Source of the DNA: Megaustenia siamemsis | Lineage: Eukaryota; Mollusca; Gastropoda; Stylommatophora; Ariophantidae | Direction of reading: 5' to 3' | Length of the DNA stretch: 64,000 bases | Assembly: GCA_032433765.1 (NCBI GenBank) | Contig: JAVIAB010000156.1 | Location: 88,002,467 to 88,066,466, forward strand | Part shown: positions 1-10,639 of the stretch, piece after piece | How the letters are laid out: each line of letters starts with the position of its first letter | Numbering within the stretch: the stretch's first letter is position 1 | Made by a program: the position numbers and the translations under genes | The notes under the pieces: generated by a model | What the model was told of the DNA's origin: nothing | The model's database searches: none | What the model saw: only the letters and a program-made list of their open reading frames with translations

Positions 1-229
1 TATTGTTTATGATTGTTTCATTCGGAGACTTTCCTAAATAAATATATTTTGTTTATTATGTATTCTCAGGTGGGGAACTAGAAGTGATTTCATTGTCATT
101 ATCATTTCTGTAACATCTAAACTTCATCGATCACTCAAGGTCGGTCACAGCTACACCCACACCAGCTCAACTGCTACAGTCAGCTCACAAAATACAGTCT
201 GAAATTGTTAAACCTCCCGCGTGACATTT

Positions 230-960
230 ATAAACATTCGTACCACACACAACTGTTTACAGGGACACCCACACAGGATATATGGCCGCAGTCACACACC
301 CACACATGATATATGGCCACAGCACACCCACACAGAATATGTGACAACAGTCACACCAATAGAGGATATTTGGCCACAGTCACACACCCATGGTCACACA
401 CCCATACTGGATGGTTGGTCACACACCCAAACATGATATATGACTACAGTTACACCAATACAGGAAATGTGGCCACAGCACACCCACGCGTGATGTATAA
501 CTACAGCTACACCCACACATGATATATGACTACAATTCCACACATGATATATGACTACAATTACACCCACACATGATATATGACTACAATTACACCCACA
601 CATGATATATGACTACAATTACACCCACACATGATATATGACTACAATTACACCCACACATGATATATGACTACAATTACACCCACACATGATATATGAC
701 TACAATTACACCCACACATGATATATGACTACAATTACACCCACACATTATATATGACTACAGTTACACCCACACATGATATATGACAACAGCTGCACCA
801 ATACAGGATATATGGCCGCAGTCACACCCACACAGAAAATATAGTCTCAGCCACACATACACACACACAGAGATACATAGCTACATACACACCAACACAT
901 GCTATATGGTCACAGCAGACCCACACATGATATATGGTCACAACCAATAACACACAAGAC
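230..960. repeat. 29-bp minisatellite
   Basis: Head-to-tail copies of a 29-bp unit built around CACCCACACATGATATATGA. Copies are nearly perfect between about 529 and 790 and degenerate on both sides, where the unit becomes CA-rich. Short reading frames here are products of repetition. Bases 1-229 show nothing recognisable. Confidence 0.9.
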
Positions 961-1076
961 AACTGAGAAAATTCACTAAAAAAATCTGACCACATACACA
1001 TCTCCACAACAGTTACTGTTACACATACACGAAACTAGAAACAGTCACACACCCACACAGTAGCGGAAACAATCAC

Positions 1077-1624
1077 ACACACAATCAAACACACATCCAA
1101 AAATAGTTTGTTATGACGGCATCAATAAATATCTATACAGACTCACAACATCAGGACTAAAACGAAGAATAGCAAGATGTTATATCTTCTCAATATTCCT
1201 ATATGGTGCAGAAACATGGACATTAGACAAGAAAACAGAACAGAAAATTTAAGCCTTTGAAATGTGGATTTATAGAAGAATAGGAAGAAATAGATGGAAA
1301 GGAAAGAAAACAAACAATGAAGTCTAAAAACAACTAAAATGAAAAGAGAACTACTAAACACAATTCAAATCAGAGAAATTTTGAATTTTTGGGGGCATGT
1401 TAAAAGACACAGCTGTCTACTAAAAGTAATCTTGGAAGGGAAAATACAAGGTAAAAGAGGCAGACCAATACTAACATGGACGAGTAACATAAAAAAATGG
1501 ACAAGTGAGCCATTGACAACCAGTACTATCAAAGTAAGAGACAGAGAGAAATGATGGTCCTTGGTAGCGAACTTCCTATACGGAGACACCTCTCAATGAT
1601 GATGATGATGATGATCATGATGAA
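1077..1624 (+). mobile_element. RTE-like LINE, 3' end fragment
   Basis: The plus strand reads as the C-terminus of a non-LTR reverse transcriptase. It has YGAETWTLDKKTEQK, then FEMWIYRRIGR, then GHVKRHSCLLKVILEGK near 1395-1445, in a frame broken by several stops and shifts. The 3' end is a TGATGATG microsatellite (about 1596-1618), the usual kind of tail for RTE-type LINEs. AAACAATCAC occurs at 1067-1076 and 1625-1634 and is a likely target-site duplication. An inverted relative lies at 12.94-13.43 kb. The fragment is 5'-truncated and inactive. Confidence 0.75.
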
Positions 1625-1662
1625 AAACAATCACGCTCGTAAGGACACTTGAGCACAACAAG

Positions 1663-2962
1663 ACCCACACAAAACAACAGGGGCATCACATCCATATAAA
1701 ACAACAGGGGCATCACATCCACACAAACAACAGGGGCATTACATCCATATAAAACAACACGGGCATCACATCCACACAAAACAACAGGGGCATCACATCC
1801 ACACAAAACAACAGGGGCATCCCATCCACACAACAGCAGGGCATCACATCCACACAAAACAACAAGGACATCACATCCGCGCAAAACAACAGGGGCATCA
1901 CATCCACACAAAATAACAGGGGCATCACATCCACACAAAACAACAGGGCATCACATCCACACAAAACAACAGGGCATCACATCAACACAAAACAACAGGG
2001 CATCACACCCACACAAAACAACAGGGGCATCACACACACACAACAACAACAGGGGCATCACGTCCACACAAAACAACAAGGGCATCACACCCACACAAAA
2101 CAACAGGGGCATCACACACACAACAACAACAGGGGCATCACACACGCACACACAACAATAGGGGCATCACGTCCACACAAAACAACAGAGGCATCACATC
2201 CAAACAAAACAACAGGGGCATCACATCCACACAAAACAATATGGGCATCACATCCACACAAAACAACAGGGGCATCACATCCACACAAACAACAGGGGCA
2301 TCACATCCACACAAAACAACAGGGGCATCACTTCAACACAAAACAACAGGGGCATCACACCCACACAAAACAACAGGGGCATCACACACACACAACAACA
2401 ACAGGGGCATCACGTCCACACAAAACAACAAGGGCATCACACCCACACAAAACAACAGGGGCATCACACACACAACAACAACAGGGGCATCACACACGCA
2501 CACACAACAATAGGGGCATCACGTCCACACAAAACAACAGAGGCATCACATCCAAACAAAACAACAGGGGCATCACATCCACACAAAACAATATGGGCAT
2601 CACATCCACACAAAACAACAGGGGCATCACATCCACACAAAACAACAGGGGCATCACATCCACACAAAACAACAGGGGCATCACATCCACACAAAACAAC
2701 AGGGCATCACATCCACCCAAAACAACAGGGGCATTACATCAACACAAAACAACAGTGGCATCACATCCACACAAAACAACAGGGGCATCCCATCCACACA
2801 AAACAACAGCGGCATCACATCCACACAAAACAACAGGGGCATCACATCCACACAAAACAACAGGGGCATCACATCCACACAAAACAACAGGGGCATCACA
2901 TCCACACAAAACAACAGGGGCATCCCATCCACACAAAACAACAGGGGCATCACATCCATACA
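1663..2962. repeat. 27-bp minisatellite
   Basis: About 48 copies of a 27-bp unit containing CAAAACAACAGGGGCATCAC. As 27 is a multiple of three, all frames stay open for long stretches (nonapeptide repeats such as GITSTQNNR). There is no start context or non-repeat domain, so it is not annotated as coding. A longer segment including the CACACACAACAAC variant is itself duplicated (near 2030-2170 and 2385-2520). Confidence 0.95.
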
Positions 2963-3015
2963 AGATATGTAAATATACATAAACATAAAATACCTGACAG
3001 TAGCAGCATCAACAA

Positions 3016-3288
3016 AGCAAAGTTAAAGTTTTCTCCCCTACCTTCCTATGGGCAATATATCTTTAGTGACCATATTTTACTATGACCTCTACACATTTTT
3101 GGGCAATGTGGTTGGTATCACGACAAACCGCCTTTACTTCCCATAAAAATCCCTGGTACGTATTTTAGAGGCTGGATGAACCACGGAGCCTTGTCGATCT
3201 GAAAAAGAAATCCATCACTTCTGGAGATCGAACCCCGGCCCTTCTGATCAGGAAGCGAGCATTCTATCCACTCAGCCACCAGGGTCCT
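3016..3288 (-). mobile_element. tRNA-derived SINE, minus strand, second head type
   Basis: Read on the minus strand, a tRNA-like head (TGGCTGAGTGGATAGAATGC, then GGGGTTCGATC as B box) is followed by a body homologous to the other SINEs of this window (CCAGCCTYTAA, GGTATTACGNCG, TTGGGGTAAT-like blocks). AGCATCAACAAA flanks it at 3004-3015 and 3289-3300, a perfect 12-bp target-site duplication. The head differs from the GCGATAGCTCAGTGGTTAG head of the SINEs at 8.4, 53.3 and 61.9 kb, so two SINE subfamilies share one body. Confidence 0.8.
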
Positions 3289-3300
3289 AGCATCAACAAA

Positions 3301-3589
3301 CGACACCTGTAAACCAGGCCGGATTTAGACATGGTTAGGCCGTAAGCTAAACGAAACTTTTGAGCCCCAACCCCCCCCCCCCCCCCACCACCACTGGTTA
3401 AATAAACACTAGAAGGTCATAAGTTGTTTATCAACTGATATAAATCCCTTTGTATTCTGTGGGTCCTCGTATACATTTAAGTGATAATAATTTCTTGTTG
3501 TCTTCTACTTCTTCTATTTTTGCTGCACTATTTCTTCTAAATAATTACCCACTAGGTGGATTTTTTTTTCTGCCTTTCATCTCCCTGTG
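3301..3589. other. Non-coding spacer with a C homopolymer
   Basis: It contains a run of about 17 C at 3370-3386 followed by CCACCACCACT. Bases 3315-3365 resemble, in reverse complement, a stretch near 6170-6235 (GATTTAG, GGCC and TAAGCT-like blocks), so both may be pieces of one diverged repeat. No gene was recognised. Confidence 0.4.
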
Positions 3590-3758
3590 GAGCATAGGTT
3601 TTTTAATAAACACTTTCACTCCCAGTGAGGCATACGTCTTTAAAAAACACTTTTAAAACTCTGTGGAGCATAGGTCTTCAACAAACACTTTCAGCTCCTT
3701 GTGGAACATAGGTCTTCAACAGATACTTTCAACTCCCTGTGGAACATAGGTCTTCTAC
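3590..3758. repeat. 38-bp minisatellite, left half (split by a LINE)
   Basis: About four copies of a 38-bp unit with GTGGAACATAGGTCTTCAAC. The array resumes at 5724 after the LINE insertion, with the same unit (CAGCATAGGCCTTCAAC). This shows that the LINE landed inside the array. Confidence 0.85.
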
Positions 3759-3759
3759 T

Positions 3760-4371
3760 GCCCGTGTCCTCACCTGTCACCTTGAAAAAAAACGCGTATT
3801 CCCACCCACACTCGGAGGTTATAGATATAACAAAGAGACATGGCTCAGTGTGGTAGTCTTTGCCTATGACGTCTTCGAAGGCTTCCACAGACGAGAGGAG
3901 ACATATGCTGCTGCTATAGATCTGGAGGATGCATACAACAGGGTACCATTTGAATATATCATGCATATGCTCCTCAAACTGGCGGTGCACCCCTTCTTCA
4001 TTAGATGGATCGCCGCGGCACTGTTTCAGAGGAAGGTGATACTCAGATGTGGAAGTTGGTCTTCCGAGCCAATATCCATTTGTCCAGGGCTGCCACAAGG
4101 CTCACCATTGTCACCAGTTCTATTTAACGTGTACACAATAATGATCACTGATCAACAGCTGGATGGGAGGGGAAGAACTATGACTTTTGCTGATGATATT
4201 CTGGTATTTCGACAGGGAAGAGACAGACGGGGAATCGCTTCCACAATGCAAGACGAACTCGATCACAATTTTCCTGGTGTGGGGTATCAGGTACCGTGGT
4301 TAATCCTAATAAAGCATCAGTTTCATGGTTCTCCCTTAACACTCATATCGTTAATACGACCACACCGGTAG
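3760..4371 (+). pseudogene. LINE reverse transcriptase, partial
   Basis: The frame keeps RT palm motifs: AAAIDLEDAYNRVPF (motif A Asp), LPQGSPLSPVLFNVYT (motif B region) and TFADDILVF (catalytic FADD in place of the common YADD). The N-terminal part and the endonuclease are absent through 5' truncation. The frame shifts near 4275 and the sequence continues in another frame (VVNPNKASVSW and onward), ending at about 4435. The copy is therefore dead, although the catalytic Asp pair is intact. Confidence 0.85.
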
Positions 4372-4444
4372 TACGAATGGGAGCTGATGAGGTGACCAGG
4401 GACAAGTTGATGACATACCTCGAGTTAAGTTTGATCGCAGCCTA

Positions 4445-5689
4445 TGTTTTCGGGATCACGTCGACCATGTGATAACAAAATCCCGCAAAGGATTAGCCGC
4501 CTTGAAGGTCATGGCAGCTGCCAACATCGATCAGAGGCTACTTACGCTTTTGTTCCAGGGATTAGTCCTCGCATCAATCGAGTATGCCCTGGCAATTCTT
4601 ACTGTCAGTACGACTCAAATTATAGGCTGGTGCAAATACAAAATGAAGCCATGCGCATTATCCTGTGATGTACGAGGGACACTCCCTGTGTAGCAATGAG
4701 GTATCTTCTTGACTTTCCAACCATGGATGACAGAATCAAGATCTGGAGAGCACGAGCAAACCTGAAGATTAGTGCAGATAAAGAGCATCCATTGCACCAC
4801 GTGCTCAACACGGAGAATGGTGACAGGCTAAAAAGAGGTAAATCATGGGTGCGTCGAGCAGAAGATGTCATCAAACAGGTCTGTGGGCTTACCAATATCA
4901 GCGTTGGTGAGGAGTGGATACCGGTGGCTACGTCATTCAATGAGACTTTCTCGTGTATTGACACACTCAACAGGAAAAGTAGGGAACAGAACCTGGTCGT
5001 GGTTAATGCCGAGGTCAACGGTCTCATCTGCGATAACACAGATGAGAAAGATGCAGTCATCTATACAGACGGATCTGTAATACGACACCAAAGAAGTTCA
5101 TGGGCATTTGCAGCACGCTCGGCAGGCAGAATAGTCAAAGAAGACAGTGGTGCATACGTCAAGACCACGAGTAGCATGACAATGGAGGCAATGGCAGTGA
5201 CCAAGGCATTCAACTGGTTAGAGCCACAAGACTACACCCACGCATGCTTACTGAGTGATTCGATGAGCATGATTAAAAAAGTGGAGGCGGGCTTTGTACG
5301 CATGCAATGGGTAGAGTCGTTGCAGAAATCCAAAATACGTACGGTCACCTTTGTCTTTGTCCCTGGACATGCGGAAGTACGGGGAAATGAAAGAGCGGAC
5401 AGGTTGGCTAGCTGCGCTGCCGTTGAAGACGGGCAACAAATGGATCGGGCGGACATCATGAATGCCCTCCGAGATGTGGGAAGAGCACAGGACTTCGACG
5501 AACACAGATCCACGTCACTTCTTCGGATGATGGAAATGGGAGTTAAGTGGGCACAGCCAGAAATGAGAAACTTAGTGGCCGTGTAAGAAGACTTATCAAC
5601 CAACATAGAACAGGAGTCGCCAATCGCTGGACACTGAGGGAATTGCTGAGGTGGTGATCTGAGTACCTATGGACATGTTCGGAGTGCAA
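4445..5689 (+). pseudogene. LINE connection domain, RNase H domain and C-terminal tail
   Basis: After a decayed linker (ITKSRKGLAALKVM near 4470), the frame 4696-5586 is open for 296 codons. The RNase H domain carries its acidic residues: IYTDGSV (first Asp), MTMEAMAV (Glu), LLSDSMSM (second Asp) and RGNERADRLA (last Asp). VFVPGHAEVRGNE precedes the last one. A stop at 5584 interrupts the protein. Beyond it, RRLINQHRTGVANRWTLREL and CSECNDDD can be read, matching the C-terminus of the second copy at 45.93 kb. The element is recent enough for the RNase H to remain open. Confidence 0.85.
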
Positions 5690-5723
5690 TGATGATGACC
5701 CGCAAATAACTCAATAACTCAAG

Positions 5724-5800
5724 TCTTCTACAAACACTTTAAACTTCCTGTGCAGCATAGGCCTTCAACAAACACTTTCCAAGCCGTTCACGTTTCTTGT
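5724..5800. repeat. 38-bp minisatellite, right half
   Basis: Continuation of the array at 3590-3758 after the LINE insertion, with the unit core CAGCATAGGCCTTCAACAAA. Confidence 0.75.
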
Positions 5801-6863
5801 CATTCTTTAAGATCATTACAGGTATTTCCCATCATCGTCCTCTCTGCCTCCATCTGTCTTCTCTAATAATATTTTGGTCTTCTTCTTTGTCTTTTTCCTT
5901 GGGGATTCTAAGAAAGGGCTGATATGTATTACGCTCAGCTGGCTTCCGCAGTGTGTGTCCTATCCAGCGCCATCGTCTTCGCTGTATCTCTTTATCCACT
6001 GGTATTTGGCTGGTAATAATTTTATTATAATTCTATGTTAGTGATTTTTGTCCTGCCATTTCCATCCTTTTACTATGAGCAAGCATGACTGGATGGATTG
6101 ATGGCTCGGAATTTGAAATGAAACGGGAAGGCCAAATCTGTGCAAAAAGGGTCACCTCCAAAACAAATTTTGAAAATTGCATGAGGCCCCACGAATTGTG
6201 TTGCCCTAAGCTGTAACTTATTTAGCCTTTGCCTAAATCTTGTCATAGTCACAGTAATAAAAATAAATAAACAGGCAATGTCATCGACACATGACATCCT
6301 AACACAGTTGCACTTTAAAAAATAAAAAAATAAACCAGCTGACAAGATACCATCCACACAGAACCACATGTATAACCTTTTTTTTTTTTTATTTACTTTT
6401 CCACCAACCGTTAACGTCTTGGTCATTAACCCCCGCCCACTGTTAATGTTATCTGTTGACGGATTGACACCTCATTCGCAATGTGATTCATCGTTTACCC
6501 AACATTGATTCCTCTAGAAATAATAAATGATATTTGGTTTTTACCCTATAACGTGTTATTCTGACTGGTAATTTGCTGGCTCATTTGATTCTGTTAGATT
6601 CTAACGTTGCCATGTCAGCGAATCATAAGTGTGGTGTGCTTGGAAGCTCCAGCTGTTGTTTATTGTGGGTGCGTTGATTATTTGTATTATTGTCTGCCTG
6701 GAGAATGTACGGTAGAGGTAAAATGAACAGAGAATTAAACTGTGATACACTGTGGAATTATGTGTTATTTTTTTTTTTTTATTGTTTGTGAATATACTGT
6801 GAAATCGTATATCATAATACTAGACAGACCGACAGACACATAGGATAAGATTGAATATGTATG

Positions 6864-6922
<59 letters not shown>

Positions 6923-7200
6923 AACCTAAGAAAAAAGTACACAATGGCAGCCTCCATTAGACCGTCTGACAAAACGAAAAGGGTCATTCATTCATTCCAT
7001 TCATATATCTATGATACGACCGTGACGAGAAGAAGTACGAGCGTAGTTTAAATTGATGAAGATAATGTCAGATAATATAGGTGGAGACTTTCTTTAACTG
7101 AAGAATCTCTACCTGACTGACTAAATTGGAGGAAGATATCAATAGAAAGGAAGAGCACTGGCCACTTCTCCAAAGGATATGGTCAGTACCGTAACGTTTA
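5801..7200. other. Non-coding spacer with AT microsatellite
   Basis: No gene was recognised on either strand. It contains a GTAT/AT dinucleotide tract at about 6857-6922, T runs at 6378-6390 and 6766-6780, and the diverged repeat fragment near 6170-6235. Reading frames are short and of low complexity. Confidence 0.5.
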
Positions 7201-7204
7201 CATT

Positions 7205-7425
7205 TCGTCCTATACAACACTATTGTTGTTGTTAGGATCATCATCTCTGCACACCGAACTAACCCATAGGTGCTCCGATATTTCCTTCAAGATTCCAGAG
7301 AAAATCAGGGGAAAATACTGGCCTACGTGCACGAACTCCGTAGCACGGCCTGTAATCAACGGTGTGGGTAGGTTTCTGCTGACAGTTTTGCCCGTGCAGC
7401 GGCCATATTTATGGAGCAAGTAGGG
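7205..7425 (-). mobile_element. Possible LINE 3' terminal fragment
   Basis: On the minus strand, SEHLWVSSVCRDDDPN resembles the terminal SEYLWTCSECNDDDPQ of the RNase H LINE at 3.76-5.72 kb. A tail of AACAACAACAATAG follows. Upstream similarity is weak (only a few positions shared with the RRLINQHRTG block). It is probably a short, old 3' end of the same LINE group, but it could be coincidental. Confidence 0.4.
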
Positions 7426-7439
7426 GTGTAACGTAGACT

Positions 7440-7700
7440 CCTACAAGGTATGGTGACAGCTTTACAAATAAAGGAACACAACAAAATACCGACGTTTCGG
7501 CCTACCTCAGAAAACGAGAACACAAACGAACAACCAAATAAAGATAAACTCTACTACACCTAGTATTAACAAAACATGTAAATCAATGAGAAATAAATAG
7601 AGGGATAAGAGATGATATGATGAAACGAAAGACAGAAGTGCCACATATCGGAGAATAAAAATAGATATGTGAAAATTAGTAAGCTAAATATATATAACAT
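7440..7700. other. Spacer with ACCGACGTTTCGGCC motif
   Basis: A palindrome-like ACCGACGTTTCGGCC lies at about 7488-7502. On the minus strand it reads CTGAGGTAGGCCGAAACGTC, which contains CUGA and GAAAC as in a hammerhead ribozyme core, but the usual A after CUGANG is a U. Such motifs are known from Penelope-like element ends. No RT or other coding sequence accompanies it here. Confidence 0.25.
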
Positions 7701-7919
7701 TAAAGTGAGACGTATATAAGTTAAGAGCATTCTTTATGAGTAGGTTATATATATGGCCTACTCTTTTCAAATGTAACTGCAAATGGTTCTTTAACGTGCA
7801 CGAGTGCATATGGAACCTTCTGTTATTGTTCTTCGACAAGGCTAAACATCGTATCTCACTACCCAAGAGATGAAGGGAGGGTAGCGTCATAAAGAAATCA
7901 CAGATTAATTTTCCATGTT

Positions 7920-8015
7920 TTTTTTTTTTATCAACACTGCTTCTGTTGTGCTTTGAACCCGGATCCTTCCTATCCTGATGCCGACGTCCTAATTCTAGAC
8001 TACCCAGCCCCAACA
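7920..8015 (-). mobile_element. Possible short tRNA-like SINE
   Basis: The minus strand reads TAGTCTAGAATTAGGACG (A-box-like), then CCGGGTTCAAAGC (B-box-like), ending in a poly-A run (the T run at 7919-7930 on the plus strand). It is not homologous to the main SINE family of the window. No clear target-site duplication was found. Confidence 0.35.
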
Positions 8016-8169
8016 GACAATATAAGAACGGTAAATCCTTTATCATGTTACAAGAAAAGTCTCCGGGCATGTGGCCTTTGAGTTCAGAGATAAACTTTAT
8101 TTTTAAAATGAAATGCTGTGTAGATTTGTTACCAAAACATTCTATAGTCCGTTAATACATACATTAACA

Positions 8170-8250
8170 TGTTCGTTTGCATTCGATTAGCATGAAAACT
8201 GCCTGTTAGATCGAAGTAATTTTTTGCATGCAGCCTTAGAATATCCATGA
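8170..8250. repeat. Left terminal inverted repeat of the IS630-like transposon
   Basis: It contains CCTGTTAGATCG and TTTTTTGCATGCAGCC. Its reverse complement matches 10540-10622 with scattered substitutions over about 75 bp. Confidence 0.7.
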
Positions 8251-8391
8251 GGCTATATAAATATATATATATATTTTTTTTTTTTTTTTTGCTTTTAAAC
8301 AGTTGATCTAGTTTGCAATATTTCTTCTTTAGGCTATATTGAAATAAATCTCACGGAATTTGACATAATGTATTTGATCTACAAAGCTCAG

Positions 8392-8652
8392 AGGAGCCGC
8401 GATAGCTCAGTGGTTAGTGAACTGGACTACAAAGGACAAGAGGTCGGGTTCGAACCTGATCGACGGCTTTCAGGCTCACTCAGCCTTTAATGGGTGCCGG
8501 ATTTTTTTCTGGGAAAATAAAGCGGCACGGACGTAATACCGACCACAATACCTAAAAAATCATGTGCCGAAGGTCTGTAAAAATTATGGCCACTAACATC
8601 ATATTCCCTATGGCGTGACGGGGCCCTTTACTTTTTCCTTTTTTTTTTTTTT
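8392..8652 (+). mobile_element. tRNA-derived SINE, full length
   Basis: The pol III A box (GCGATAGCTCAGTGGTTAGT) and B box (GGTCGGGTTCGAACC) lie in a tRNA-like head. The body follows (CACTCAGCCTTTAATGGGT, GGAAAATAAAGCGGCACGG, CATGTGCCGAAGGTCTGTAA) and ends in CTTTACTTTTTCC plus a T run. The flanks ACAAAGCTCAG (8381-8391) and ACAGAGCTCAG (8653-8663) form a target-site duplication with one mismatch. It is inserted inside the IS630-like transposon, so it is younger than that element. Confidence 0.85.
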
Positions 8653-8978
8653 ACAGAGCTCAGCCGTGATGTTCTAAAAAAATAGGTTATTTTCACACTG
8701 AAATAAGCCGAGTAAATAAAAATTCTTGATTTTTCCGTGTACCAATTCGACTTTCAATTGAAACCGGTAAACAAGTAACGCAATAATGGAACGCAGCAGT
8801 TCATGTTACAGGTGTATACAGTTATTATTGTGGTATAATGTTGGCTTAGAAAAACTGACATTTGTATCATCCTAATGAGTTTGAAATGCAAATTTATAGT
8901 TATGCAAAATTTTACCGACTTCCGCGGGGAATTGGAGATGGGTCATTTATATTGCGATGTTCATGACCCGAGAGACGA

Positions 8979-10152
8979 ATGCAATTGGCGCTTGGTCAGG
9001 ATAGATCATCCTTTTCTCGTTGGATTAAACAAGACTCAGAGTGCACTCATGTCAAGCAAGGAAGGAAAAGGAAAGTTGACGACTTTGACGTAGATGTCAT
9101 AAGACGGGAGATATTTCAAATGTTTGCTACAAATGTACATGTTGCTCTCAGGCAACTGAAGTAAATATTGCATGCAGATTGCAGTATTGACATTTCTAAA
9201 AGTACTCTATGGAAAATTGTACGAGCCATCGACTTCACTTTCAGGGAAAATGTAGACGACAGGAATATTATTTTTGAAATGCCACATTTGATTGCTGCCC
9301 GCAACAAATACTGAGGCAGTTCCATGAGCAGTGGAGTCAAGGCTATGATATTGTATATTTGGACGAATCCTGGGTCAGTGCTCACCACACCTATGCTAAT
9401 TAACGGCAATCAGTAGACGGTGAACAGAAAAGAACAATTCTCAGCAGCAAAGGTACAGTGTATTATACTAACGCATACTGGAAGCAGTGTAAACGGCCTT
9501 GTTCATGACGCTCGACTTATTTCCAATCAAAAAGCACCGACGGTAGAGATTATCACACAAAAATGAATGAACAAATTTTCAGGCACTGATTGGTGAACGA
9601 TCTTCTTCTAATCCTGGATAGACCTTCAGGCCTAGTAATGGATAATAGATCTTATCATAATCATGTGTCAACGGAAGGCAAAATGCCAACTGCATCAATA
9701 CAAAAGATCCAATTAGGACATGGCTTGCTAAGGCAAATTTCAATTATATGACACATATTTAAATCCGAGTTGTTGCAGCTTGTGAGGAATACAAATAAGA
9801 AAAATGTATCGTATTGACAAAAATCATTGAGGAAGACGTCCACACTTCTCTGCGACCGTCTGCGTATCATGCACACCTCAATCCGATCGAGCTTGGGTGG
9901 GCTAAAGGCAAAGGACAAGTTGCAGAACAGAACAGGACGTTTAAAATGTGTGATGTTGAAGTTCTGACACGTGAGTCCCTCTCAAGAATAGACATTTTCA
10001 ATTCTGGAAGAAGTGTGTTGCACATGTGTTCCGGGTGGAAGACGAGTACTAGCAATGAGATGCATTACAATTTATCCAGCCATGAATTATTATCAACGTC
10101 TTGGAATCGACACATTGGAAATGATGAAGACCATATTTTATTGACAGACTGA
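8979..10152 (+). pseudogene. IS630/Tc1-like DDE transposase remnant
   Basis: Successive frames give a helix-turn-helix-like DISKSTLWKIVRAID, then YLDESWVSAHHTYA near 9355-9400 (first catalytic Asp), VMDNRSYHNHV near 9636-9665 (second Asp) and HLNPIELGWAKGKG near 9875-9915 (the Glu in NPIEL). The order and spacing are those of a DDE_3-type transposase. At least four frameshifts and several stops break it, so it is inactive. The last frame (9814-10152) ends naturally in an acidic tail, NDEDHILLTD. Confidence 0.75.
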
Positions 10153-10539
10153 ATAACACTCTGAGATGATAAAGCGCATGTTGAGCAAATTGTTAAGTGT
10201 ATGTACAATGGCAATAAATGTATTTCCATATCAAAATTCGTTTACCATCATTCAATTTTGGGTGCAGTTAGGACACCCTGGTGACCGAAGGGCAAGACTA
10301 ACTGTATCAAATTGGAGTCATGTTTGCAATTACAAATAAGCGGCAGCACACACATTACTTGATCTATAAAAGTATTATGTAGATATTCTCTGAAAAGAAT
10401 TGAACTGGAAATTAACATGTTTACTGTAAAATCTAACATTTGAATCAACTTATTTGAACTTATAGTCGTAAAAGATCAAACGAATTCGCCAATGTGCAAA
10501 ATCTGTTGTATCTGTGAAATAAAGAACATCAATATTTTT

Positions 10540-10622
10540 GCGTCATAGAATTTCAAAGGCTGCATGCAAAATAGCACTGCGATCTAACAGGTAGTTTTCA
10601 CGCAAACCGAAAGCAACGAGTT
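10540..10622. repeat. Right terminal inverted repeat of the IS630-like transposon
   Basis: It contains AAAGGCTGCATGCAAAATAG and GCGATCTAACAGG, inverse of the left end at 8170-8250. Confidence 0.7.
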
Positions 10623-10639
10623 CATAAATTTCTGAACCG

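Larger units (their letters stand above)
3759..5722 (+). mobile_element. 5'-truncated non-LTR retrotransposon (RT + RNase H, I-group-like)
   Basis: About 2 kb of a LINE inserted in a 38-bp minisatellite. GTCTTCTAC at 3750-3758 and again at 5723-5731 is the target-site duplication. The 5' truncation removes the endonuclease and the start of the RT. The remaining order is RT palm, connection, RNase H, C-terminal tail. The 3' end is AT-rich (ATAACTCAATAACTCAAG) without a long poly-A. A second, minus-strand copy lies at 45.9-47.3 kb. An RNase H after the RT suggests the I/Nimb/LOA group. The exact clade is inference. Confidence 0.85.
8170..10622 (+). mobile_element. Decayed Tc1/IS630-like DNA transposon
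   Basis: An inverted pair of about 75-80 bp delimits the element (left 8170-8250, right 10540-10622). Shared blocks, in inverse orientation, are GGCTGCATGCAAAA, CGATCTAACAGG and AGTTTTCA. Between them lies a broken DDE transposase (about 8979-10152) and a later SINE insertion (8392-8652). The outer ends and TA duplication could not be fixed because the flanks are diverged. Confidence 0.7.

Noticed and set aside
1663..2962. CRISPR-like regular repeats
   Set aside because: Units are contiguous without unique spacers, and the genome is eukaryotic. The same applies to all other arrays in the window.
8395..8470. tRNA gene
   Set aside because: Pol III boxes are present, but the sequence does not fold as a complete tRNA, continues into a shared SINE body and has a target-site duplication. 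The same holds at 53.3 and 61.9 kb.
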